Assembly: GCA_943737045.1 (NCBI GenBank)
Contig: CALSFV010000456.1
Coordinates: forward strand, 1 to 64,000
Origin: Parapristionchus giblindavisi
Taxonomy: Eukaryota > Nematoda > Chromadorea > Rhabditida > Diplogasteridae
Direction: 5' to 3'
Length of the DNA stretch: 64,000 nt
Position 1 is the first letter of the stretch. Each line of letters opens with the position of its first letter. Positions 39,039 through 49,727 of this stretch are shown piece after piece. The position numbers and the translations under genes are program-made. Below the pieces are notes generated by a model, which was not told the origin of the DNA, ran no database searches, and saw nothing but the letters and a program-made list of their open reading frames with translations.

Positions 39039-40018
39039 ACTGTCACTTGCGAATGTAGAAATAATTAATAATATATATTTATTCATATGTTATGTAAAAG
39101 GGAATGACGTTTTAGCTAATATGAAAGAATGTATCGTATTGTACTGCCCATTTGTATTGGTCCCTATTCCATTTGTTTGTATTGCCCTTTCTAGTTGTTA
39201 ACATGTAAGACATTACAATAGTCTCGGGTTGGATGTATCCCTCCTTTATACTATCTATCCAATTATCTCGTTATCAATCAATACATGGATAGACAAAGTA
39301 TCTTCCAAAGATGTCCCCTTCGATATCGATCCATATACTCTTATTCTTTTTATCTAATTGTGATATGAGTGTGTATTTCGTGTTGTTTCATCCCCTTCTT
39401 CTTGTCTTCTCCACCTCGCTTCTTTGTTCTCAATTTCGTGAGTAATAACTTATTTTCTTTAGATCTGTTAAAGCTTTGAGTCGTTGGTAATAAATCTTTG
39501 GCTAATAATATTGATTGTATGGTTTACTTGCATTGTGTTATACGCATAATGATGGTAAAGAGATTAGAGAAAGTAGATAACTAATTGGGGTTGGAAGAAA
39601 AATATGATGCCACCACGAATATGAAAAGAACTTTATGAAGAATAAAATGGAGTAGACGCGACCGTATATTATAGAATTACAAAAGTTTTGCATACATCGC
39701 GCAAATGCCGAATATAGTAAACTTCTCCACCGTTGAGAAAAACGCACTCCAAAATTTTCGCCTAATTTCGGGAGGTTTTCCCGAACGTTTTATAAATGCA
39801 TATAATTTTATTTTTGCTGAAAGCTCAATTAAATGACGAGAAGACGCCATAAAAATCGATGAAATAAGAGAAAATGGTATGTTGCGCGAAGAAGTGGGCG
39901 GAGTCTGAGTATTGCGCGGCAAATAGCGGAATTTGTATTGTTCGGACAGTTTTAATTCTATAATACGTTATGTTACTTCAAAAACATCAATAACAATGTA
40001 CCAGTTGCAGTATACTTA
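39039..40018. other. Intergenic region after STT3, with a possible short inverted-repeat element
   Basis: No gene was recognised. About 39664-39966 is bounded by TATTATAGAATTA and its complement TAATTCTATAATA, suggesting a decayed MITE of roughly 300 bp. The reading frame 39677-39922 (-) lies inside it. Confidence 0.45.
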
Positions 40019-40444
40019 CAAGGGAAGTCTTTAAAAAGTCATGTGTCTCAGTGGGACTTTCGGGTAAGAGTATTTTTCCTCGATAGGTATGGGTAAAATA
40101 TGATAAGAGCCAAAAAATTAGCTGCTGCCATGCACTTTCAGATTTTATATAATTAATTTGAATTTTGTAAAATTTTAAATTTTTTTGAAAAAATCACAAA
40201 ACGTAGGCGACAAGCGATATATAAAATAAGGAGCCTCTGAAAGAGCACTGAAAACTTAGTGGCGTCAAAAATAATGCATGCGCACTTGAAAATTGCATTT
40301 TCACAAAATTAAAATTAATTATATAAAATCTGAAAGTGCATGGCAGCAGCTAATTTTTTTAGATCCTATCATATTTTACCCATACCTATCGAGGAAAAAT
40401 ACTCTTGCTCGAAAGTCTCAATGAGACATAATAGACTTCCCTTG
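40019..40444. mobile_element. Tc5-like fold-back element, TTA target duplication
   Basis: A 426-bp near-palindrome with ends CAAGGGAAGTCT / AGACTTCCCTTG, flanked on both sides by TTA. The CAAGGGAAG terminus and TNA target duplication are features of nematode Tc4/Tc5 transposons. The arms share CGATAGGTATGGGTAAAATA and a stretch of about 30 bp containing GTGCATGGCAGCAGC. No transposase is present. Confidence 0.88.
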
Positions 40445-40800
40445 TTAGCATGCTAGTCACTTCCTACCTAGTATGCTAATCAATATCATACTTCCTGCCT
40501 ATTATGTTTCTCCTTAGTAAATACGCTGTTAGAACGCTGTTTTGTTGATCCATCATTGAAAGGTTCTTGTAGACAGTTTATCTAGATCGATATGTATAGA
40601 AGAACTATCGTAAATGGAATTACCCTCCCCTATTCTCCCTTTTATTGCACAGTCACTTTTATTTGGTAGTCTCTCACTCTATCTCACAATAGATCGATTC
40701 TATCTTGTCACATTTACTATTAGATATTTTTTATCTGAAAATATTATGTTTAATTTTGTTTAGTGAATAGTTTGTTATTTTGATGTTCCACTGATTCAGG

Positions 40801-42784
40801 ATGCGTCTAATTCGTAATATCTGTCAAATCGTTCAAGTAGTCGATGATTCAACTACTGAATATCTCATTGGAGAATCTATGAAGAAACTCAAGGTTAGAT
40901 ATCAATCGACTCATTCACAATACAAGATTGGAGTAGACATAATAGATTTTCTTAAATCTATATTAATTGATCCTTATTTTTTAATCGTTGATCTTTATTC
41001 TATATACGTCTTTACTATCAACTTCCAATCAATATCGATCTATTGAGATTCTCAATTCATCGGATAATTCTCTATGTATATCAATCGATAAAGATGGATT
41101 AATCACTTATGTTGGAGATGAAAGTGGAGTAGGAATTCTACCTCCCGATGTCGATGTTATTGATGTTAAGGTTTATTTCAATAAATTGTTTTATGATTTA
41201 TAAATAAATTAATATCAGGGTGGTTGTTGTCTTCCATCATTCGTAGATGGTCATACTCATCCTGTTTTTGCTGGTGATCGAGTTCATGAATTCGCTATGA
41301 AACTAGCTGGAGCTACCTATAATGAGGTATTATTGATCGATTTATCGATTTATCGATTTATCGATTATTGATTTTCCAATAATAGGTCCAAGCTGTTGGA
41401 GGAGGTATCCATTTCACCACTGAAAAAACGAGAGAAGCCAGTGAAGAGAAACTATTGGAAGATTTTCTGAAGGTGTGTACATTTATTGATTGTTTGAAAA
41501 ATGAATTATCGATTGATTAAGATCGGGAAGAGAATGATTGAATCGGGAACTACGACTATCGAAGCAAAGAGTGGATATGGATTAGACGAGGAGACTGAGA
41601 TTAAAGTATTGATTGATTGAGTGATTTATTGATTGATTTAACGATTGATTGTAGATGTTACGAGTATTGGATCGAGCAAGTGATTTGATTCCATTGGAGA
41701 TATCATCAACATTCTGTGGGGCTCATGCTGTTCCCAGAGGAAGTGATGAAATCAAACAGACAAAGTTTGATATTTTCATAATATTTTCAAACTAAAAAAA
41801 ATGTATCACCTTAATTTAATTTCTCATAAATTCTTGTCTTCTTTTATTATCGAAGAATAAAAAAGCCTGATCGCATGAAATGCTGAATTATTTTATGAGC
41901 TTCTGAAAAAAATCAGTTTTCAGTTTGATCGTGGACGGAGTGATTCCTCGTATTGAGAAAGAGAAGAAGGAAGGAAAGTTGAAGCATCTCGAGAATATCG
42001 ATGTTTTCTGTGAAACTGGAAATTTTGGAGTTGAGACTACGTATGATCTTTGATCTATGATCTTTGATCTTTCTACCGTATCTTTGTTTAGTGAGAGAAT
42101 TCTTAAAGCTGGTCAATCAATTGGTCTTCGTCCCAATTTCCACGCTGAGGAACTCTCGTACATTGGTGGAGTTGAGATGGGAGCAAGAATTGGGGTAAGT
42201 TACCGTAATCAATCAATCAATCGATATTGATTTTATTTATTGAAGGCACGAGGAATGTCTCATTTGGAGGAGATATCAGATGAAGGAATTAATATGATGA
42301 GGGATGCAAAGAGCGCTGCAGTACTTCTTCCTTCAACAGCATTTATTCTTCGTCTTACTCCACCTCCCGCAAGGAAAATGATTGATAATAGTACGGTAGA
42401 TATCGATTGATTTATCTAACTAACACATGCAGATGTGATCGTCGCGCTGGGATCTGATTTCAACCCGAACGCGCACTGTCTGTCCATGTCGGTAAGAAAT
42501 AAATCATTATTGATTGATTATCGATTAAATTTTAGATGATAATGAGTTTGGCCTGTGTGACAATGAAGATGTCAATGGAAGAATCATTAGTAGCATCAAC
42601 ATTGAATTCAGCCTATTCAATTGGTCGAGGTCATACACATGGAGCTATTGCTAAAGGAAGAAAAGGAGATATTATCATTCTATCATCTAATCGATGGGAG
42701 AATATTATCTATCAAATAGGTGATCATTCACATCTCATTTCATATGTTATCAAGGATGGAAACATTGTTCATCATAGAGATTAA
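40801..42784 (+). CDS. Imidazolonepropionase (AMDHD1 family), histidine degradation
   Basis: Hydrolyses 4-imidazolone-5-propanoate to N-formimino-glutamate, the third step of histidine breakdown. Eleven exons in phase give 425 residues: 40801-40893, 41048-41170, 41219-41326, 41386-41472, 41522-41605, 41655-41764, 41924-42040, 42092-42194, 42246-42390, 42433-42491 and 42536-42784. Seen: the amidohydrolase metal motif DGHTHPVFAGDR, then GGGIHFTTEKTREA, AKSGYGLDEETE, a STFCGAHAVPRG metal-site stretch, NFHAEELS, ALGSDFNPNAHC with the catalytic Asp, and SLACVTMKMSMEESL. The ATG follows ttcagg, a likely trans-splice site. The stop codon is only 13 bp from that of the convergent dgat-2 copy 1. Confidence 0.96.
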
Positions 42785-42797
42785 ACTAATCGATAAA

Positions 42798-44252
42798 TCA
42801 ATAGAATACTATCTTATGATCTTGAGGAACATCACAATCAGATTTATGAGTCTCGAATAGCTCTTGTAGTTTCTCACAGTAGATAGAATGCAAAGTATCG
42901 ATCTGAAAAATCAATATTGGTCTAACGATGAGATTATCATTACCTGTTCTTGTGTAGGGTTCTCAGTTTTCTCAACATTGATGGGTGCTCCGATTACGGT
43001 AGTCAGAATGGTTCTGAAAGGATTATTCATCAATCGATAAATGAAAACAGTATACTTATGAGGTATGAGTCCTCCCCAGGGAAGTCCGAGCATACTTCGA
43101 CCAATCAATAAAGGAACCATAAATCCACAACGGGTTTTGATACGGTTCTGAATGATCGATTGATTTTTATCGATTGACTCATTTGAAATTAATCGATACC
43201 TGCATATTTCTTAATCTCAGTTCTTGAATTCCATCTACAACAGGTCGATATGTGTTATTCTCTCCGAAATGAAACATTGGAACTAGATCAGCACTTAAAG
43301 TATTCTGTTAATCAACTACTTAATGTATGAAATGTAGTCAACCCTTGTTCAAGAGCTAATTTCACGAATCCTTTACGATCTTTTAGTTTCAGATTAAATT
43401 GATTGGGTCTAGATAGCATAGCCTCATTCAATCCTCCGATAACAATTGTTACTGCTTGACCCTATATTTTGAATTATTCGATGAAAAATGTTAAAATAGA
43501 ACCTTTTCTTTCTGATTTAGAATATATTCGAGATTTCGCTTTGATGCTGCCCCTGCTCCTGAAATTAGTTTTTATTCAGTTGAAATTAGATGCATGATTA
43601 AACCAATGCTCATGAGAAGTTCTCTTCGTAGAGGCCATAGAAATTGTCCAAGAAGAGTCACAGTATACGTCTTGATACCAGGGAACATTTCAGAGAAAGG
43701 AGGAGCGTCTTTTCCGGTTTGCTAGAGAGATCAAAGATCAATCCAAGAGTAAATGAACTTACTTGTCCACAGAAGGAAAGAGTCATTCCAGTGCAAATCA
43801 TTCCATGTGGATGTGAACTAAAATGCATTGATTTCAAAATTATTTTTCAGTTTCAATTTAAAAAAATACCCGACGATATAATTTTTGTTGTTCGGAAGAT
43901 CAGCAGTTTTGACAATTTTGTAATTGAACAAATCACGAAACCAATTAAACATTATCGATTTTTGTCTCATCCAATCCTGATGATCAATTAATAAATCAAT
44001 AAATCATTAATACAATAATCATACCAAAGACATTTGTTGTCCTTGTTCAGGCCAATGGAATGTATAAATGAACCATATCAGATATATCGATGATAGTGGA
44101 AAGAAAAGAGATGGAAAGAATATGGATACTGTAATTGAATGATGATGAAGATGATAGATTAAATCGATAGTCCTACAGTATAACGATGTAAGCAGAATCA
44201 ATCCAGGACCAAACTGCCAGAAACCATTAAACATGAGAGCAACAGCACACAT
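42798..44252 (-). CDS. DGAT2-family acyltransferase, copy 1 (complete)
   Basis: Family members esterify diacylglycerol (or monoacylglycerol) with acyl-CoA at the ER and lipid droplets. The start at 44252 directly follows aacag. The first exon ends near 44179 and, after a short intron, an exon encodes a membrane hairpin region. Next come MRQKSIMFNWFRDLF, then HPHGMICTG (the catalytic HPHG), MFPGIKTYTVTLLGQFLWP and RRELLMSIG, IGGLNEAML, KDRKGFVKLALEQG, LVPMFHFGENNTYRP, and MVPLLIGRSMLGLPWGGLIP. The last exon (42798-42902) is IDTLHSIYCEKLQELFETHK plus 14 residues. All family blocks are present in order. It is the left, intact member of a tandem duplication; copy 2 is at 46267-47603. Confidence 0.93.
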
Positions 44253-44303
44253 CTGTTATAAGTGATCATTAAGGTTTTTAAATGATGGAGTACTGTACTT
44301 CTA

Positions 44304-44469
44304 CACTGAGAGCAAACTTACCTGGCAAATCGTTACCCCGATACACTTTCCTGGCAAACGATTACCCCAAATGGTGAATTATTCAACGGCTGAGTTCACC
44401 ATTTGGGGTAATCGTTTGCCAGGAAAGTGTATCGGGGTAACGATTTGCCAGGTAAGTTTGCTCTCAGTG
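44304..44469. mobile_element. Near-perfect palindromic MITE, CACTGAGAGC family, copy 1
   Basis: 166 bp, TA-flanked, beginning CACTGAGAGCAAACTTACC and ending with its complement; the palindrome runs almost to the centre (near 44385). Each arm contains two GGCAAA-CG-TTACCCC words. It lies just upstream of dgat-2 copy 1, close to where the second duplicate is interrupted by foreign DNA. Confidence 0.92.
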
Positions 44470-44733
44470 TATTAATAGAAATGATAGTATACCTTGAAAT
44501 AATCAGTTATTGATTTAATAAAATTAGAATAGATTAAATTCATCTCAACAGAGAATGATATAGGAAGAAGCGAGAAGTGGAGAAGTAAATTAAAATGTTT
44601 TGTTGTGTTCGTATCTTATGAATCTTTACAGATGACAATCTTTAGTTCATTCTACTTTTTACTCATCATCACAACAATACACAATTGTACAGATACACTG
44701 GTTATTAGGCTAATATACATTTAATGAATTAAT

Positions 44734-45588
44734 TTAATTATGAGAGAGCCAAGCATAGAATCGACGAGTAAGAATACAGGAATTCAGTGGATTCTCACGA
44801 GTGAATTTGACACGACGAGACCATCTATCGATTGGAAGAACGACTGAAAATTATTGATTCATTGATTAATTATTGGGAATACTTACAAGTTTTCTTTGAG
44901 TATGATTCAATCATGTGAAGTGAACAGACAGAAGTACAAAAAGGACGAAATGAAACAATTGAATCCATTGAGGGATTAATGGAACATTCTATACGAATAC
45001 AACATTCATTCGATGATGAACATGATGAACAAATCTTCAATTTTATTCATTGATTTATTTTTCATAGAGTTAGGGATATTTTATTTGCTTTTTTTTGGAA
45101 AATAGCTGCAATTAATTTTTGAATAGGTAATTTCGTAGAAATTTATTGTCGAAATAACATAGCACTATTATTTTATTTTTTACCTCATTTTGTGAAGAAT
45201 CCTCATTATCGATTAGTTGAATGTTCGTCGATACACCTTGTTCTGTTGTAATCTCCACATTTTTCGGAATGGGATCAATTATTGATTTTTGATAAGAAAA
45301 AGTTGGTTGATCCATGGAAAGAATAAAGTCAGGTTCTACAGAATCGGATACTACATCTTCAGTAAGAACATCCTCCCCTGATCCATCGATTATTGATTGA
45401 TTCTCTATCTCTGATCTAGATAGAGCTACTGCATGAGTTGAGATCAGATTCTCGAACAGAAGATCCTTATCGTATACTATCAACTAAGTTATTGATTGAT
45501 TAGATCATCTCATTGATTAGATAAATAAACTTACAGGAGTAGAGATTACGGTAGATATGAGTATGGAGAAAGTGAAATGAGATATCAT
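44734..45588 (-). CDS. Small secreted cysteine-rich protein, copy A (complete, unidentified)
   Basis: Not recognised. Four exons (45535-45588, 45184-45483, 44887-45034, 44734-44843) join in phase to 203 residues. The first 18 residues (MISHFTFSILISTVISTP) look like a signal peptide. Residues 19-118 are acidic and probably disordered. The C-terminal part has eight cysteines (CSSC, ECC, one each in IEC, PFC, SVC and NSC), consistent with an extracellular disulfide-bonded domain. It is transcribed divergently from the blos-1 fragment across 434 bp. A partial duplicate is at 57646-58334. Confidence 0.7.
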
Positions 45589-46022
45589 GAAAGTGAGAGT
45601 ATGCAAAGTGATGAATGAAATGGAAAAGAAGATTGGAAAGATCTAAAACTTACTGACCTAAATATCAGAACTTCTTCTATCTATCTCCGCTTTTCACGCC
45701 GTTAGTCATTCCATAATGGTTCATTTGAGCCACAAAAGAGAAGCGCATATACTATATATGTACATGACTGAAACTAGTTGCACTCTTTTTCTTGACAAAA
45801 CCATTCTTTCAGAATTACAAGCATACATAGAATCTAATCTTATCTTATCTAAAAATAAAATGTAATAAATATTCTTTTTGTTCGAGGATCGTGTATGAAA
45901 TGTGTCCCACGATGCGCCCCACTTGACGCATTCAATTGATCCACAAATGGCTTTATTTTCTCAATTTTTGCTTTTTTCATTTATTTCGTTTTCTATTTTT
46001 ATATTCTTGATTTAGTTAGAAA
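45589..46022. promoter_or_regulatory. Divergent promoter region, secreted gene / blos-1, copy A
   Basis: 434 bp between two diverging start codons. It is repeated almost unchanged at 58335-58773, in front of the intact blos-1. Conserved words include CTATCTCCGCTTTTCAC and CCCACGATGCGCCCCACTTG. Promoter function is inferred from gene orientation only. Confidence 0.5.
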
Positions 46023-46215
46023 TGTTGTCACAAATGCTCAAGGAGCACAATCAACGTCAGGCAGTCAGAAAAGAAATGCAAGGTGTTTTTTTATTTATCA
46101 GCTTGTGTATTCTTCCCATTTCTAGAAAGATTGAAGAACGAAGCGATAGTAGCAGCTCATAATCTCTCGAGTGCTGTCGTTGATCGTGCTGTCGTTATCC
46201 ATTCTCATCTATGAT
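46023..46215 (+). pseudogene. Truncated blos-1 duplicate
   Basis: Encodes the start of BLOC-1 subunit 1 (MLSQMLKEHNQRQAVRKEMQ; exon 2 near 46126) up to SSAVVD. At the codons where the intact copy at 58774 continues HLNAK and reaches its splice donor, this copy has a small deletion/change and reads into a stop near 46213-46215. Homology to the intact locus continues to about 46244 and then joins dgat-2 intron sequence. It is too short to make the coiled-coil subunit. Confidence 0.88.
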
Positions 46216-46266
46216 CATTCATTGATAGAGTAGGAGTAGGATCACTTCATCAATCAATATTGGAAA

Positions 46267-47603
46267 TCAATATTGGTCTAACGATGAGATTATCATTACC
46301 TGTTCTTGTGTAGGGCTCTCTGTTTTCTCAACATTGATTGGTGCTCCGATTACGGTAGTTAGAATGGTTCTGAAAAGACTATTGATCGATCGATAAATGA
46401 CTACAGTATATTTATGAGGTATGAGTCCTCCCCAGGGAAGTCCAAGCATACTTCGACCAATCAATAAAGGAACCATAAATCCACAGCGGGTTTTGATACG
46501 GTTCTGAAGGATCGATTGATTTTTTATCGATTGATTCATTCGAAATTAATCGATACCTGCATATTTCTTAATTTCAGTTCTTGAATTCCATCTACAACAG
46601 GTCGATATGTGTTATTCTCTCCAAAATGAAACATTGGAACTAGATCAGCACTTAAAGAACTCAATTAATCAACTATCAATGAATATATTGAAGTAAACCC
46701 TTGTTCAAGAGCTAATTTCACGAATCCTTTACGATCTTTTAATTTAAGATTGTATTGATTGGGTCTAGGCAGCATAGCCTCATTCAATCCTCCGATAACA
46801 ATCGTTACTGCTTGACCCTATATTTTAGAATTACTCTATGAAAAATACTAAAAGCTGAACCTTTTCTTTCTGATTTAGAATATATTCGAGATTTCGCTTT
46901 GATGCTGCCCCTGCTCCTGAGATGATCTTTAGGAAATTAAATGAATAAAATCTAATGATACCAATGCTCATGAGAAGTTCTCTCCTTAGAGGCCATAGAA
47001 ATTGTCCAAGAAGAGTCACAGTATACGTCTTGATGCCAGGGAACATTTCAGAAAAGGGTGGAGCGTATTTTCCGGTTTGCTAGAAAGATCAAAGATCAAT
47101 TATCCAAGAGTAAATGAACTTACTTGTCCACAGAAGGAAAGAGTCATTCCAGTACAAATCATTCCATGTGGATGTGAACTAAAAATTTTATTTACTCCTA
47201 TTTTTCAGTTTTTTTTATTTAAAAAATTACCCGACGATATAATTTTTGTTGTTCGGAAGATCAGCGGTTTAGATAATTTTGTAATTGAACAAATCACGGA
47301 ACCAATTAAACATTATCGATTTTTGTCTCATCCAATCCTTCAATGAATAAATCAATAAATCAATAATTCAATAATCTTACCAAAGACATTTGTTGTCCTT
47401 GTTCAGGCCAATGGAAAGTATAAATGAACCATATCAGATATAACGACGATAGAGGAAAGAAAAGCGATGGAAAGAATATGGATACTGTAATTCAATAGTG
47501 ATGATAGATTAAATCGATAGTCCCTACAGTATAACGATGTAAGCAGAATCAATCCAGGACCAAACTGCCAGAAACCATTAAACATGAGAGCAACTGCACA
47601 CAT
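46267..47603 (-). CDS. DGAT2-family acyltransferase, copy 2, lacking the normal last exon
   Basis: Near-copy of the gene at 42798-44252, with the same exon order and the key blocks HPHG, RRELLMSIG, IGGLNEAML, GFVKLALEQG and GRSMLGLPWGGLIP. The 34-residue final exon of copy 1 is missing: homology stops inside the last intron at about 46250. Reading through the donor adds about 11 residues (VMIISSLDQY) before a stop at 46267, so the product would lack the conserved C-terminal helix. The intron after exon 1 differs in length but the exons stay in frame. It could be functional, neofunctionalised or a recent pseudogene. Confidence 0.75.
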
Positions 47604-49173
47604 CTGTTATAAGGTCTCATTGAGATTTTCAAATGATGGGGTACTGTATCCCATATGTATAGAAGACAAAGTGCGTTTTTTTGCGTCACGTTTTCGCGAA
47701 CACCGTTGAAGCTAGCGACTTGCGGTTTGCGCCATTAGATTCAGCATCGGCGAATTAAGAAAACTTTCGGACAACTTTTTGAAAAAATGCCTAAAACTCA
47801 TTTAATTATCGATTGACGCTTTAAACGGTCAAATGCCCTTATTTCCGAGATTATAGCTTTAAGCTTGTGTTTTTCTGCGTACGTTTACCAATTAGCATGC
47901 GGGGAACACGATGTGCACAACCTCCGACCACGCTTACATCGTTAAGGCGTGCAAATAAGGCAAAAACGAAAACAGTGTTCATTGAATTGTGCTGTCGCAT
48001 TTCATTTAACGTTTTACGATTCATTGATTCTCATAGGTCATCATTTCAGTATCGATCGTGTGTCGGTCGGTGGTCTGAGGCGACACCGGCATCGGTACGA
48101 AGTTGGGCGGGAATTTGTTTAATAAATTCATGTAAGTTGTTTGATCACATTAACTAATGCATTATGTGCTTTTTGTTCATCATTCTAAGTGCTTTCGTAT
48201 CATTAGGTGTTAAGTACTTTATGATCAAATAGGCTAACATAACAAGGGAGAATATTAATTTGACACAGCGGCTAACATAACAAGGGAGATTATTAATTTG
48301 ACACAGCTAACTACCGATAATATTTTGTCGCTTTATGAATTGTGCTGTCGCCTTTCATATAACGTTTTACGATTTATTGATTCTGATAGTTCATCATTTC
48401 AGTATCGATCGTGCGTCGGTCGGTGGTCTGAGGCGACACCGGCATCGGTGCGAAGTTGGGCGGGAATTTGTTTAATAAATTCATGTAAGTTGTTTGATCA
48501 CATTAACTAATGCATTATGTGCTTTTTGTTCATCATTCTACGTGCTTTCGAATCATTAGGTGTTAGGGGCATTACATTCAAATAGGCTAATATAACAAGG
48601 GAGATTATTAATTTGACACAGCTAACTACCGACCGCACTCGCTGCGCGTCAGCTTTGGTGAATTTTGAAAAATTTTCATAAAAGTTTGGCGCAATTATAA
48701 ATTGTGTTGTTTTAAGTTTAAGTTCATGGTGTATTTACTCCAATAATTCATTTTCTCTATTTCAGACTCATCTATCGGTTGTATTTGTTCTTCAATTATA
48801 TTATATCGATTCGTATGAGTGAAAGGGTGGGAATTGATTTAATACATATCAAGTAAGTCATTTTAATTACATTTGTTATTTCATTATGCGCTATCATTGT
48901 CTGTCTATGTAGTACATTGAACTCATTAGCCATTCCGTATTGTACTTTCTTTGTCTACCAAAATATCATTTTCAATTTCATTTTTAACTAATGTTATTTC
49001 ATTATGCGCTCTCATTGTCTGACTAATTAATTTGAACTCATGTTATTTCATTATGCGATCTCATTGTCTGTCTGTGTTTTGAACTCATTAGCCATTCCGT
49101 ATTGCACTTTCTTTGTCTCCCAAAATATCATTTTCAATTTCATTTTTGAAATTCAATCAAAATCATATCGGTC

Positions 49174-49186
49174 GCCTATATAAAGC
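49174..49186 (+). promoter_or_regulatory. TATA box (CCTATATAAAGCG)
   Basis: A strong TATATAAAG match within CCTATATAAAGCGCGC. An ATG follows at 49193, a spacing that would put a transcription start near or just after that ATG unless a distal start is used. It lies upstream of the ubiquitin-like/kinase-like gene. Confidence 0.5.
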
Positions 49187-49192
49187 GCGCAC

Positions 49193-49369
49193 AATGCCTT
49201 CAAATCATTATTTGCTTCAGCTGAACAATTATATTGCTCCTTGGATCTTGGACTTCATCAATTATTTCCTTTGGTGTCTTCTGATCGTCTATTCCAAAGT
49301 AAGTGTGCTTTTTTTCAGTTTTCCACTTCATCACTAATCACTATGCCACTTCAGGTCGAACATTTATAA
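49193..49369 (+). CDS. Possible micropeptide, about 39 aa, one membrane span
   Basis: ATG at 49193 opens a frame reading MPSNHYLLQLNNYI, then a hydrophobic stretch with APWILDFINYF and WCLLIVYS, up to a donor AAA|GTAAGT near 49300. Splicing to the acceptor acttcag (about 49352) would add VEHL and a stop. Nothing comparable was recognised. Coding status is uncertain: it could equally be a 5' exon of the next gene. The close TATA box also makes translation from this ATG questionable. Confidence 0.3.
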   Translation, partial: NAFKSLFASAEQLYCSLDLGLHQLFPLVSSDRLFQSKCAFFQFSTSSLITMPLQVEHL

Positions 49370-49727
49370 TACCAAGTGATAATAGTTGTTGGTGTGTTAT
49401 CGGGTGGGAATAAGTTACTCACTAAATGTAAGTCCTTACACTATACACCACGCTCTACACTTAATTTGGAAACATTTTTAAATTTTAAAAATGAGACACT
49501 TCGTCCTTTCATACCTGTCACACATTTGCTCCAGTTGAACTAGGCGCACGCAAACGCGTTAGGCTAGAGTGGAAGGCAGAGACTCAGAGGAAGGTGAGAC
49601 TGACAAAATCACGCTCTTCCATAATAATTTTTTTTAAATAGAAATAAGACTTCCTTTTCTTCTGTAGTTTGCGTTGATTTCGTGGATTTTTCCCATCCGT
49701 GATTATCATTGTTTCAGATCAAAAACA

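Larger units (their letters stand above)
47650..49435 (+). repeat. Tandem array of exon-like cassettes
   Basis: Units of about 350 bp at about 47979-48330 and 48333-48620 are near-identical. Each has an acceptor-like catcatttcag, a block containing GGTCGGTGGTCTGAGGCGAC and GGGCGGGAATTTGTTTAATA, then a donor-like ATGTAAGT. More diverged relatives follow at about 48770-48860 (ctatttcag ... GGGTGGGAATTG ... AAGTAAGT) and 49350-49435 (acttcag ... GGGTGGGAATAAG ... ATGTAAGT). Smaller internal duplications include GGCTAACATAACAAGGGAGA twice (48231-48290) and a TTATTTCATTATGCG unit about three times (48870-49060). Reading frames 47867-48157 and 48298-48510 come from this array. These may be 5' untranslated exons of the downstream gene or part of a mobile element. 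Confidence 0.6.

Noticed and set aside
44304..44469. Transcription terminator hairpin or RNA gene
   Set aside because: The TA duplication and family relation to 56243-57641 show it is a MITE.
47867..48510. Two frames sharing the same 40-residue C-terminus, looking like a duplicated protein
   Set aside because: The similarity follows from the nearly identical nucleotide repeat, and both frames run across apparent acceptor and donor sites into intron-like sequence.
47979..49435. Tandem spliced-leader RNA genes
   Set aside because: The tandem layout and repeated GTAAGT donors suggested it, but no sequence resembling SL1 or SL2 is present and each unit also has a 3' acceptor.
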